Assembly: GCF_900109045.1 (NCBI RefSeq)
Contig: NZ_FNYL01000002.1
Location: 793,199 to 857,198 of the forward strand
Reading direction: 5' to 3'
DNA length: 64,000 nucleotides
Source of the DNA: Dyadobacter sp. SG02
GTDB lineage: Bacteria; Bacteroidota; Bacteroidia; Cytophagales; Spirosomataceae
Of the stretch, positions 9,442 through 17,452 are shown piece by piece. The notes below the pieces were generated by a model that was not told the origin of the DNA, ran no database searches, and was given only the letters and a program-made list of their open reading frames with translations. Position 1 is the stretch's first letter. Each line of letters starts with the position of its first letter. The position numbers were made by a program, and so were the translations under genes.

Positions 9442-9990
9442 TCACAAATAATCCTTCAAATAAGACCGCAGCGCCTTCACCACAAGGCTCAAATGATACT
9501 CAACCGTCCGCTGAGGCATCCGGATCTCCGAGGCGATTTCTTTGGTGGAGCGGTTTTCGAGGCGGTGGAGGCGGAAAATGGTCTGGGCTTTTTCGGGGAA
9601 ATGGCTCAGGCGGGCTTCGATGTTGCGCATGAGCTCGCTGGCATCGAGTTGCTCTTCGGTGGTACAAATGGCATCGGAATAGCCTGTGAATGCGTGGGCG
9701 AGGTATTTTTCGTGCACCATCGCCGATTTGAAATGGTTAATGCACGTGTATTTGACCGACGTGACGAGGTAGGCTTCTAGGTTGTCGACCTGCAAGAGGC
9801 TGCGGCGCTCCCATAAACGCAGGAAAACGTCCTGGATAATGCTTTCCACGGCTTCACGGTCGTCGATCTTGCGGAGGGCGAGCAGGTACATTTTTTTCCA
9901 GTAACGCTGGTAAATCTCCCGGAAAGCCAGGCTGTCGTCGTCCCGCAGGGCGTCGAGTAGGTGTTGGTCCGGTAGCGATTGGAAGTTCAT
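9442..9990 (-). CDS. ECF-type RNA polymerase sigma-70 factor
   Basis: The product has 182 residues. Region 2 is visible in SLAFREIYQRYWKKMYLLA and IIQDVFLRLWERR. Region 4 is visible in LSHFPEKAQTIFRLHRLENR followed by the helix-turn-helix STKEIASEIRMPQRTVEYHL. It has the size and layout of the Bacteroidota PUL-associated ECF sigma factors. With FecR and the STN-SusC it should form a trans-envelope relay that activates the pectin PUL. The start gives the first in-frame methionine ahead of the conserved LPDQHLLDALRDDD segment. Confidence 0.94.
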   Translation of the reverse strand: MNFQSLPDQHLLDALRDDDSLAFREIYQRYWKKMYLLALRKIDDREAVESIIQDVFLRLWERRSLLQVDNLEAYLVTSVKYTCINHFKSAMVHEKYLAHAFTGYSDAICTTEEQLDASELMRNIEARLSHFPEKAQTIFRLHRLENRSTKEIASEIRMPQRTVEYHLSLVVKALRSYLKDYL

Positions 9991-10332
9991 GTGCGGTTAC
10001 CCGATGCTTATTTAAGGTGCCTGATGCGTTATTCTGAAATTGGATTTTTCCGGTATCCGGCAAAAGCGGTGAACCCTGCCGGGACTTAATTTGAATCCAA
10101 TTTTGATCGTGACCAATGCAATCGGCCGATTTTTTTACGCAGACGTTGCCGGGAACGTTGTCATTCCGGATTTTTATAAGGAAAGCCATACTTTTTCACG
10201 ACAATGCAAAATTATCAGTCTAGATTTGTCAGATTGACATTTGAAATATTGCAAGAATACTTTGTGTAAAAACAGCGGTAAAACTGTGCAAAATCCTGCT
10301 TTGTTTCGCGCTGATCATCATCTTGATATGTC
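9991..10332. other. Divergent intergenic region (sigma gene / Gfo-Idh gene)
   Basis: The 342 bases hold no gene and must carry the promoters of the leftward sigma operon and the rightward oxidoreductase gene. A perfect 10-bp inverted repeat (AAATTGGATT at 10037-10046 and AATCCAATTT at 10094-10103) flanks a 47-base interval close to the sigma gene and could be a regulator site. On the plus strand, near 10255-10264, a box TACTTTG is one base short of the Bacteroidota -7 consensus TAnnTTTG. Neither is strong evidence alone. Confidence 0.4.
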
Positions 10333-11646
10333 ATGACTATTTCCAGAAGAAAATTCATCCATACCGCCTCGGCCGTTGCCGGTAGCGCCGCCTTTTCGCC
10401 AGTTATCACCGGGTTCGCGCATGCCAGCCCGCCGCTTCGGGCTGCGGCTGCGGACAAGATCCGTGTCGCAGCGATCGGAATCAACAGCATGGGGTGGGCG
10501 GACGTCAATGCGGTGATGAAAAACCCGGGTGTGGAATGCGTGGCGCTCTGCGATGCCGACCGCAATGTGCTCGATAAACGCGCCGCCGAACTAGCCGCGA
10601 AAGGGATCAAGGTGAGTACTTTCAGTGATTACCGTAGAATTCTGGATAATAAGGATATCGATGCGGTGGTGATCGGTACGCCCGACCACTGGCATTGCCT
10701 GATGATGGCCGAGGCTTGCGAGGCCGGTAAGGACGTGTACGTCGAAAAGCCGATCGGGAACTCTATTGCCGAATGCCGGGCGATGGTCGCGGCGCAGGAG
10801 CGGACCGGGCGGGTCGTGCAGGTAGGGCAATGGCAGCGCAGCCAGAAGCATTTCCGCGACGCGGTCGATTTTGTGCATTCCGGGAAGCTCGGGAAAGTGG
10901 GGCTGGTGAAGGTTTGGGGATATTTTAATTATGGTAATCCAATTTTAAAACAACCAGATAGCGCAGCACCGGCCGGGGTGGACTATGGCATGTGGCTCGG
11001 CCCTGCGACTAAAAGGCCATTCAACCCGAACCGCTTTCACGGCTCATTCCGGTGGTTCTGGGATTACGCGGGCGGCATCCTGACCGATTGGGGCGTGCAT
11101 TTGCTCGACTATGCATTGCTGGGCATGAAGGCCGGGGCCTCGCCGAAACGTGTCAGCGCGAGCGGTACCATGGTCCGTAATCCCGGTGCGGAAGCGCCGG
11201 ATACCTTAACGGCCCTCTTCGAATTCGACGATTTTAACATACAATGGGAGCACGTGATCGGCTATGGCGCCGGTATTTACAACCGCCAGCACGGCATCGC
11301 ATTCCTGGGCGAGAACGGTACATTGATCGTCGACAGGGCAAGCTGGGAAGTGGTACCTTACGAAAAGCGCATGGAAGCCGTTCCGTTGCAGAAGTCGTCG
11401 GACAATGGGCTGGATGAGCATGCCAGAAACTTCGTGGAGGTGATCCGTTCGCGGCGCATGGGCGACCTGCACGCGCCTATACATGCGGGTGCGGAGGTGG
11501 CGATCCTTTCGCAAATGGGCAATATCGCTTATCGGACGGGGAGTACGCTGCATTGGGATGCCAAGAAAGGGGAATTCGACAGCGCGGCGGCCAACAAGCT
11601 GATCGGCAAGGAATATCACAATGGTTACAAGATGCCCCGCGCGTAG
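10333..11646 (+). CDS. Exported Gfo/Idh/MocA family oxidoreductase (Tat signal)
   Basis: The product has 437 residues. It begins with a twin-arginine signal (SRRKFIH, then a hydrophobic Ala/Gly stretch ending near FAHA), so it is probably exported folded with its NAD(P) cofactor. The Rossmann segment starts at KIRVAAIGINSMG, the acidic strand end is ALCDAD, and the family signature EKPIGNS follows GKDVYV. The C-terminal substrate domain contains RFHGSFRWFWDYAGGILTDW. Members oxidise or reduce sugars and glycosides; periplasmic forms are common in Bacteroidota, but the substrate here is unknown. It is transcribed away from the pectin PUL and is followed by a Crp/Fnr gene. Confidence 0.9.
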   Translation: MTISRRKFIHTASAVAGSAAFSPVITGFAHASPPLRAAAADKIRVAAIGINSMGWADVNAVMKNPGVECVALCDADRNVLDKRAAELAAKGIKVSTFSDYRRILDNKDIDAVVIGTPDHWHCLMMAEACEAGKDVYVEKPIGNSIAECRAMVAAQERTGRVVQVGQWQRSQKHFRDAVDFVHSGKLGKVGLVKVWGYFNYGNPILKQPDSAAPAGVDYGMWLGPATKRPFNPNRFHGSFRWFWDYAGGILTDWGVHLLDYALLGMKAGASPKRVSASGTMVRNPGAEAPDTLTALFEFDDFNIQWEHVIGYGAGIYNRQHGIAFLGENGTLIVDRASWEVVPYEKRMEAVPLQKSSDNGLDEHARNFVEVIRSRRMGDLHAPIHAGAEVAILSQMGNIAYRTGSTLHWDAKKGEFDSAAANKLIGKEYHNGYKMPRA

Positions 11647-11721
11647 CCGTTCAGGAAGCGGATGTGGGTAAATTGGAGCGCAAATGGTATTTTTGGAGCT
11701 GCCCATCCCCCGTTAAGCTGC

Positions 11722-12282
11722 ATGAGAGTACTTTCCAATCTGGCAAAGCTGATCAACCCCTCCCGGGAAGAGCTGGATATGATGGAACAACGCCTGCATT
11801 TGAAAGTGTTGCGGAAAAACGATCATTTCGTACGGCAGGGCCATGTTTCCGGGGAAGTTGCGCTGGTTGAAAAGGGTACGATGCGGCTTTACGTCGAGAC
11901 GGCTGAGAAGGAAATTTGCAAAGATTTTTTGTTTGAAAACGCCGTTGCGTGCTCGTACGACAGCCTTTTCTTTGGCCAAGCTTCGCGGGTGGGCATTCAG
12001 GCTTTGCAAGAAACGCATTTGCTGGTGTTGTCGAACGACGATTTCCATTATCTGTACGCGCATTGTCCGGCCTGGCATCGGTTCTGGAATCTTTTAGTGG
12101 TGGAGCAACTGATGAAAACCGATTACCGCGAAACGGCCTTGTTGAAAGACCCGCCGGACGTGCGGTTCCGGAATATCCTGGAAGAACATCCCTTACTTTT
12201 TAGCAGAATACCCCTGCAATACATCGCCAGCTACCTGGGCATTACCCGTGAAACGCTGAGCCGCTACCGTAGCCGGATTTGA
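11722..12282 (+). CDS. Crp/Fnr family transcriptional regulator
   Basis: The product has 186 residues from the ATG at 11722; an earlier in-frame ATG at 11662 would add a non-conserved tail. The N-terminal cyclic-nucleotide-binding fold is visible (LRKNDHFVRQGHVSGEVALV, then KGTMRLYV). The C-terminus holds a short winged helix ending in the recognition helix LQYIASYLGITRETLSRYRS. This length and ending are typical of Bacteroidota Crp-like proteins, many of which do not bind cAMP. The signal and targets are unknown. It starts 75 bases after the oxidoreductase gene. Confidence 0.9.
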   Translation: MRVLSNLAKLINPSREELDMMEQRLHLKVLRKNDHFVRQGHVSGEVALVEKGTMRLYVETAEKEICKDFLFENAVACSYDSLFFGQASRVGIQALQETHLLVLSNDDFHYLYAHCPAWHRFWNLLVVEQLMKTDYRETALLKDPPDVRFRNILEEHPLLFSRIPLQYIASYLGITRETLSRYRSRI

Positions 12283-12305
12283 AAGATTGATTTTTGCATA
12301 CTCCT

Positions 12306-12779
12306 ATGAAAACCTCCTCCACCAGTCCGACCGCGGATTCCATCACCCGCATCGGGAAATTCCTGAATGCAGAAGGCCAGGTCCACGCCGTGCTGAGCTA
12401 TAATGGTTCCAAAAACTACCTGTTGATGAAATGGATCGGTTATTCTACCGATTCTGAGATTATCGTGGCGCTCGAAAGCATGAAAAAATGGTCGCAGAGC
12501 CAGGGTAAGGCCCGGAAATTGCGATTTCACGTGCATGATACCAAAGAAGTGGAGGGCTCGTGGGCCGGTGCGATGGATTACATTTGCAACGACTTCTTTC
12601 CCGAATGCCATCAGGCAGGCCTTTCCTGCAATATCAGCATCATTTCCCCTGATTTTTTCTCCAAAATGGCCTCCGTGACGCTGTTCAACCAGCACGGGGC
12701 GACCGTACCGACCGTGCTGGTGAACACGCTGCGCGAAGCGGAAAGTTTTATCGCCGAAAGGCAGGCAAAGGAAGCCTAG
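12306..12779 (+). CDS. Hypothetical protein, STAS/SpoIIAA-like fold suggested
   Basis: The product has 157 residues, no signal peptide and no membrane helix. The pattern (a beta strand YLLMKWIGYST, helix IVALESMKKWSQ, strand KLRFHVHDT, then WAGAMDYICNDFFPECHQAG and a late FFSKMAS / LREAESFIAE) resembles the small SpoIIAA-like/STAS-like proteins frequent in Cytophagales. The function of these is not known. It starts 23 bases after the Crp/Fnr gene and is probably co-transcribed. Its stop codon shares the four bases CTAG with the stop codon of the convergent cytochrome gene. Confidence 0.72.
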   Translation: MKTSSTSPTADSITRIGKFLNAEGQVHAVLSYNGSKNYLLMKWIGYSTDSEIIVALESMKKWSQSQGKARKLRFHVHDTKEVEGSWAGAMDYICNDFFPECHQAGLSCNISIISPDFFSKMASVTLFNQHGATVPTVLVNTLREAESFIAERQAKEA

Positions 12780-13735
12780 CGTCTTACCTGGTTATCAATC
12801 GGTTTGATTGTTTTCAGATAGCTGAAAATGGCTTTCAGGTCGGATTCTTTCATGCCGGCATACATGGTCCAGGGCATCGGGGTGTTCGGCTGGGAAGCGG
12901 GCACGGGCGGCGCAACGTAACCCGGCGTGGTGAATACCTTGAAACGGCCGACGAAGTCCGCTTCCGTCCAGTTGCCAATGCCGGTTTGTTTATGCATGGT
13001 AATGTTGGCCGAAAACATACTTCCCGCCGGACTTTTGAATTCCATGCCGCCACCGAATTCCGTACCGGGGATGACGCTGCCTTTGTCGGTTTTGCTGTGG
13101 CAGTCCACGCAACCGGTCGCATTCACGAGGTATTTGCCGTAAGCTATCACGTCGCTGGTATCGGGCCGGGTCGATAGTTCGGCTTTGGCGGGCATGGTGT
13201 TGATGATGAAGTTAACCGGGAAATCCGCCTGGGATTCGGGCACATCCTTCTTCACGGACGGCAGGGTGCGCATGTAGGCGATAATGGAAAAAATATCCTC
13301 CTGGTCCATCCGCCCGAACCGATGGTAGCCCATGACGGGGAAAAGCGCCTTGCCTTTCTTGTTGACACCGGTTGTAATGGCTCGGAAAAGCTCGCCATCG
13401 GTCCAGCTGCCCAATGCGTAAGGTGTGATATTAGGGGCGAAAAATGTACCCGGAAAACCCATTTGCTGGTCGAAGCGCTCGCCACCTGCGCCCTGGCCGG
13501 TGGGCATCATCGGACCTGCGAGGCGCGACCAGTCGCGGCTGCTGTGGCAATCCATGCAAACTGTGACGTGGTTGGCCAGGTACCGGCCGCGCTCCACGCG
13601 GGCAGGCGTCTTTTCGATTTGAATATCCGGTGCGGGGCCGGTGTCCGGTAATGCTACTTTTACATAAGTGGCTGCAATACAAATGATTGACAGGATGGCG
13701 GCAAGCGCATATCCTGTCCATTTGAGGAATTTCAT
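12776..13735 (-). CDS. Membrane-anchored diheme cytochrome c
   Basis: The product has 319 residues from the ATG at 13735. An uncleaved N-terminal helix (residues about 6-25) anchors it. Two CxxCH heme sites are present: CMDCH near residue 60 and CVDCH near residue 210, each followed by a c-type domain with a distal Met region (GPMMPTGQGAG and later TPMPWTMYAGMKE). The layout resembles the cytochrome subunit of periplasmic alcohol/gluconate dehydrogenases, so it may pass electrons from a periplasmic sugar oxidation to the respiratory chain. It lies downstream of the symporter gene on the same strand with a 128-base gap; co-transcription is possible but unproven. Confidence 0.9.
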   Translation of the reverse strand: MKFLKWTGYALAAILSIICIAATYVKVALPDTGPAPDIQIEKTPARVERGRYLANHVTVCMDCHSSRDWSRLAGPMMPTGQGAGGERFDQQMGFPGTFFAPNITPYALGSWTDGELFRAITTGVNKKGKALFPVMGYHRFGRMDQEDIFSIIAYMRTLPSVKKDVPESQADFPVNFIINTMPAKAELSTRPDTSDVIAYGKYLVNATGCVDCHSKTDKGSVIPGTEFGGGMEFKSPAGSMFSANITMHKQTGIGNWTEADFVGRFKVFTTPGYVAPPVPASQPNTPMPWTMYAGMKESDLKAIFSYLKTIKPIDNQVRR

Positions 13736-13863
13736 GGCGAATCTCTGATTTGAAAAATGACTATTTTGAATAAACTGCCCCGTCACCGGTCCGGAGCCGG
13801 ATCAGATGGCGGTTCAAAAGTAGGAGCGCCATTTTCAAATGCATTTGATTCAAATCACAAAAG

Positions 13864-16383
13864 TCAGGCGCGTTGAGTAACCGGTAGCAGTTTGCTGACC
13901 AGCCAGCCAAAAATCACACATCCGAAAATTCCCACGCCCGGGTACAGGAAGAAATGCAGCCAACCGTGGGCCTGGACAAAATACAGTAGCACCGCACTTA
14001 TGAAAAACCCGACGAGAATGCCCGTGCTGTTAATGGAAGGAAAGAATATACCCGCCACAAACATGCCCGCGAGGCACCCGCCGAATATGCCGATCAGTTT
14101 CAGGTACTGGTCCCAGATGCTGTTGTTTTCCATAAATACCAGCCATATGGCAATGCCTATTCCCGCTGCGCCCAATGCGAGCGTGGTGTAGCGGGCGAAG
14201 CGGAAGCGTTGCAGGTCGGTGGATTTTGGAACAAAATGCTGGAAAAAATCGGTGGTGACCACGGTGGCGATGGAATTCATGGAAGAACTGATGGTCGACA
14301 TGGTAGCGGCGAACAGGCCCGCTATGACCAACCCGCGCAAACCGGCGGGCAACTGCGTCGAGATGAACCACGGGAAAATATCGTCGGTACGGGCCATCGG
14401 GTTCAGGAGTTGCGGGGCCTGTTTGAAATACACCCATAATGCCGTGCCGACGAGGAAGAAGATCAAGGTCGCCGGGATGACGAGGAACGCATTGGTCCAG
14501 ATAGACCGACGGGCCTCCGCCTCGGTAGGCGTGGTAAGGTAACGCTGCACCACCACCTGATCCGATGTATAGGTCACGATCTGCGTCAGGAAATTACCCA
14601 CCAAAACTACCCATAGGACCGGCTCGGTAATGGCCCAGCCGTTGTTGACCATATGAAACTTACCTGCATCGCCCGCTTGCCGGAACAATGAATCGAAGCC
14701 GCCGGAGGCATTGGCAATGAAAAACAAACTCACAAACGCCCCGCCCAGCAGCACGCCGACCTGCATTACTTCTGTCCATACCACGGCTTCAATCCCGCCG
14801 GAAATCGTGTATGCGGTGGTAATGAGGCTGGTCAGTATAATGCAAAGCATGAGGTTCATACCGGTCACCGTACTGAGTACCAATGCAGGAAGGTAAATCA
14901 CGATCCCCAATCTCCCTACCTGAAAAACCACGAAAGTAAAGCTGCCGACGAGTTTCACCGTTTTGTTAAACCGGAATGCGAGGTATTCGTAAACGCTGGT
15001 GATTTTCAGTTTCCGGAAATAGGGCAGGAAAAACCAGATCACGATCGGTGCCACTACGACGATCATCGCATTGGCGAAAATGTAAACCCAGTCGGTGGCG
15101 TAGGTTTTCGCAGGAATGGCGATGAATGTGAGCGCGCTCAGTTTGCTCCCGAAAATGCTCAGTCCGGCTGCCCACCAGGGGATGTTCTGTCCGCCCAGGA
15201 AAAAATCGTCGGTACTGGCGCCCATTTTGCGCGATACATAAATGCTGATGCCCAATACAAGCAGGAAGTAAACCGACACCACGCCCCAGTCTATGCCGTT
15301 GAATGTGCCCGTGTTCACTACCGGGGTGCCTGTTACCACGCGTGGTGTGCGAATGCCGGGTTGAATCTCGCCGGAAGGGATTACGAGTCGCCCTTCCCAG
15401 TTCACGAGTGGGGCGGTAACCGCCGCTTGTCCTCCCGTGAAAGTCCCTAACGGCGCCCAGGTGTCGGTAATGCTGTGGTAAGCCATGATTTCGTTGCGGA
15501 AACCCGGATGCTTTTCCCGCAGCTCCATCACCCGTTGCGCATTGGTCCCGTCGTCGCCGCCCACAACGAGCAGGTGCGATTGCCCGGCAGCATACGCAGG
15601 CGAGGGCGCGGCTGCCACCGCATTGGGGAGGTCGGCAATGCGTTTCCAGGTTTTGGAAACGGGGTTATAGGCAAGGCATTCTTTTAAATAGGTGCGTTGG
15701 GTCGTGCCGGTGGCAGCATTATGATGCAGTTCAACCCCGCTGAACAGAAAGAAACGGCCATCCTGGGCACCGGCCACGGCCAGCATGCGGCCATTGCCGG
15801 GTACAGGCGGGAGTTCGTTCCATTGTTTTTTAAGTAAATCAAATTCCCAGAAACGGTTCAGGGCATTGGTATCGGACGGCGCGCTGGTGCCGCCGGCGAT
15901 ATATGCCTTATCGCCGAGCAATGCGCCGGAGGCGTAAGCAAGCGGTAGCGGCAAAGCGGGGAGGTTCGTGGTGGAAATGCGGCCGTCTTTCCAGTTCAGA
16001 TAAAATGCCTGGTTGTAATGCCGCGTACCGTCGGCGCCTCCGAGGCAAAAAATGCCTTGGGGAGTCGTGAGAGACACACCATAGCCCATTGCATGCGGCA
16101 GTTTGCCCACTTTCTTCCAGCTCCCCGACGGATTTTCCAGCACGAAAATGTCATCATACCACGTCTTCGGCGCGGTACCCCAGGGCCCGGCATTACCCGG
16201 AAAGTTGGCCCCGCCCGCGACGATCAGCGCATTGTTGCTCACGCCGGCATAGGAGCCGGCAAACCCCACGGCATCGGGAAGCGGTGGCAGGCTTTTCCAT
16301 TGCAGAGGCGAAGGCCCCGGCGGCTGGGCATTGGAAATCATAGTTTTCAGGAAAATGGTCAGGAAGAAAAGGAAGCGGGTCAT
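13864..16383 (-). CDS. Cyclically permuted kelch mutarotase (NanM-like) fused to SSS-type sodium/solute symporter
   Basis: The product has 839 residues. After a signal sequence comes a kelch beta-propeller (about residues 25-360) and then a 13-14 helix sodium:solute symporter from about residue 370, beginning DWGVVSVYFLLVLGISIYV and including ASTDDFFLGGQNIPWW. The propeller starts with PDAVGFAGSYAGVSNNALIV, which corresponds to the C-terminal part of E. coli NanM as I recall it. It ends with SGEIQPGIRTPRV, which corresponds to the stretch just before that part, so the propeller is cyclically permuted. NanM converts alpha- to beta-N-acetylneuraminate; SSS carriers of the SiaT type import sialic acid with sodium. 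With sialidase and lyase genes next to it, a coupled mutarotase-importer for sialic acid is the natural reading. Confidence 0.88.
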   Translation of the reverse strand: MTRFLFFLTIFLKTMISNAQPPGPSPLQWKSLPPLPDAVGFAGSYAGVSNNALIVAGGANFPGNAGPWGTAPKTWYDDIFVLENPSGSWKKVGKLPHAMGYGVSLTTPQGIFCLGGADGTRHYNQAFYLNWKDGRISTTNLPALPLPLAYASGALLGDKAYIAGGTSAPSDTNALNRFWEFDLLKKQWNELPPVPGNGRMLAVAGAQDGRFFLFSGVELHHNAATGTTQRTYLKECLAYNPVSKTWKRIADLPNAVAAAPSPAYAAGQSHLLVVGGDDGTNAQRVMELREKHPGFRNEIMAYHSITDTWAPLGTFTGGQAAVTAPLVNWEGRLVIPSGEIQPGIRTPRVVTGTPVVNTGTFNGIDWGVVSVYFLLVLGISIYVSRKMGASTDDFFLGGQNIPWWAAGLSIFGSKLSALTFIAIPAKTYATDWVYIFANAMIVVVAPIVIWFFLPYFRKLKITSVYEYLAFRFNKTVKLVGSFTFVVFQVGRLGIVIYLPALVLSTVTGMNLMLCIILTSLITTAYTISGGIEAVVWTEVMQVGVLLGGAFVSLFFIANASGGFDSLFRQAGDAGKFHMVNNGWAITEPVLWVVLVGNFLTQIVTYTSDQVVVQRYLTTPTEAEARRSIWTNAFLVIPATLIFFLVGTALWVYFKQAPQLLNPMARTDDIFPWFISTQLPAGLRGLVIAGLFAATMSTISSSMNSIATVVTTDFFQHFVPKSTDLQRFRFARYTTLALGAAGIGIAIWLVFMENNSIWDQYLKLIGIFGGCLAGMFVAGIFFPSINSTGILVGFFISAVLLYFVQAHGWLHFFLYPGVGIFGCVIFGWLVSKLLPVTQRA

Positions 16384-16386
16384 TGA

Positions 16387-16500
16387 GTCAGGCGTTGTCA
16401 GGAAATTGTCAGGAGTGGTCAGGAGTGGTCAGGAGTTGTCAGGAAATTGTCAGGAGTGGTCAGGTGTGGTCAGGCGTTGTCAGGAGTGGTCAGGAGTTGT
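16387..16500. repeat. Degenerate decamer tandem repeat (GTCAGGnnTg)
   Basis: About eleven copies of a 10-11 base unit follow each other on the plus strand: mostly GTCAGGAGTG, GTCAGGAGTT, GTCAGGCGTT, GTCAGGTGTG and GTCAGGAAATT. The array fills the whole gap between the lyase stop codon and the symporter-fusion start codon, and supplies the final codons and the TGA stop of the lyase gene. Related degenerate copies occur at 25061-25091 and 52347-52466. Confidence 0.85.
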
Positions 16501-17427
16501 GGTGGCTTCGCCTGTGTTTAGTTTTTTGAAAAAGCCTATATCGCTCAGCTGTCGATGCAACGCCTGGTACTGATCGTCGGGCAGGGTAACGAGCGGGAGG
16601 CGGCAGGGGCCCATATCGAAACCGAGCATTTTCATGACGGCTTTCTGGGCGGGGATAGGGGCGTATTGCACGACGATCCGCACCATTTCGACGCAGAAAA
16701 GCATTTGTTTTCGTGCCTTTTCGATATCGCCTGCTTCGAAATACTCCCTCACTTTTAAATAGAATGGCGCCGCGAAGTTGAACGTACTGCCAATACATCC
16801 CCTGGCGCCCATCGACAATGCGGGCAGGTGGTTTTCATCAAAACCATATAACACATCATATTTGCCACCCTCGTAGTTGAGGCATTCCTGGTATTCCCAG
16901 AGCGTTGAGGCAGTGTATTTAACACCGGCAAAGTTCGGGATCTGCTTTTCGGCAATGCGCATAAAATCAAGCACATCCACGGAAAAGCCGGTAAGTGAAG
17001 GGATGTGGTAATAATAGAATGGCAATTCCGGTGCGCCTGTGGCAATGTCGGTCATGCAGTCGGCGAGGTTTTGTACCGAGGTGGGTTTGAAATAAAACGC
17101 AGCGACCGAAGAAATGGCGTCGGCGCCTGCTTCCTGCGCGTGACGCGCCAGCTTGCGCGCCTCCGCGATGCTCGCGTGGCCTACGTGTACGATGTTGCGC
17201 AGGCGACCTTTGCCGGCTTTTATCACCGTTTCGGAAACCCGCATGCGTTCTTCGAGCGTAAGGTTGGGTCCCTCGCCGTTGCTACCGCAAATGAATATGC
17301 CCGAAATTCCGGTGCTGATCAAATGTTCGACCAATGCGGGCAGCAGCTCGTAATGCACGGAGCCGTCGGGGTGTAGGGGAGTGAAAAGTGCGGCAATGAG
17401 GCCGTCGGTGTGTTGGATGGTATGCAT
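16480..17427 (-). CDS. nanA: N-acetylneuraminate lyase
   Basis: The product has 315 residues, a TIM barrel of the DHDPS/NAL superfamily. The carboxylate-binding loop is GSNGEG (residues 48-53). The catalytic tyrosine is in YYYHIPSLTG (Tyr140), a context typical of the lyases rather than of dihydrodipicolinate synthase. The Schiff-base lysine is Lys170 in FAGVKYTAS. The later segment YGFDENHLPALSMGARGCIG and the ending FDMGPCRLPL match animal-type and Bacteroidota NAL. The enzyme splits N-acetylneuraminate into N-acetylmannosamine and pyruvate in the cytoplasm. It lies between the sialidase gene (25-base gap) and the symporter fusion. Its last residues, TTPDHS, are encoded by the decamer repeat array. 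Confidence 0.93.
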   Translation of the reverse strand: MHTIQHTDGLIAALFTPLHPDGSVHYELLPALVEHLISTGISGIFICGSNGEGPNLTLEERMRVSETVIKAGKGRLRNIVHVGHASIAEARKLARHAQEAGADAISSVAAFYFKPTSVQNLADCMTDIATGAPELPFYYYHIPSLTGFSVDVLDFMRIAEKQIPNFAGVKYTASTLWEYQECLNYEGGKYDVLYGFDENHLPALSMGARGCIGSTFNFAAPFYLKVREYFEAGDIEKARKQMLFCVEMVRIVVQYAPIPAQKAVMKMLGFDMGPCRLPLVTLPDDQYQALHRQLSDIGFFKKLNTGEATTTPDHS

Positions 17428-17452
17428 ATGGATTGATAAACTTGAAATTCAG

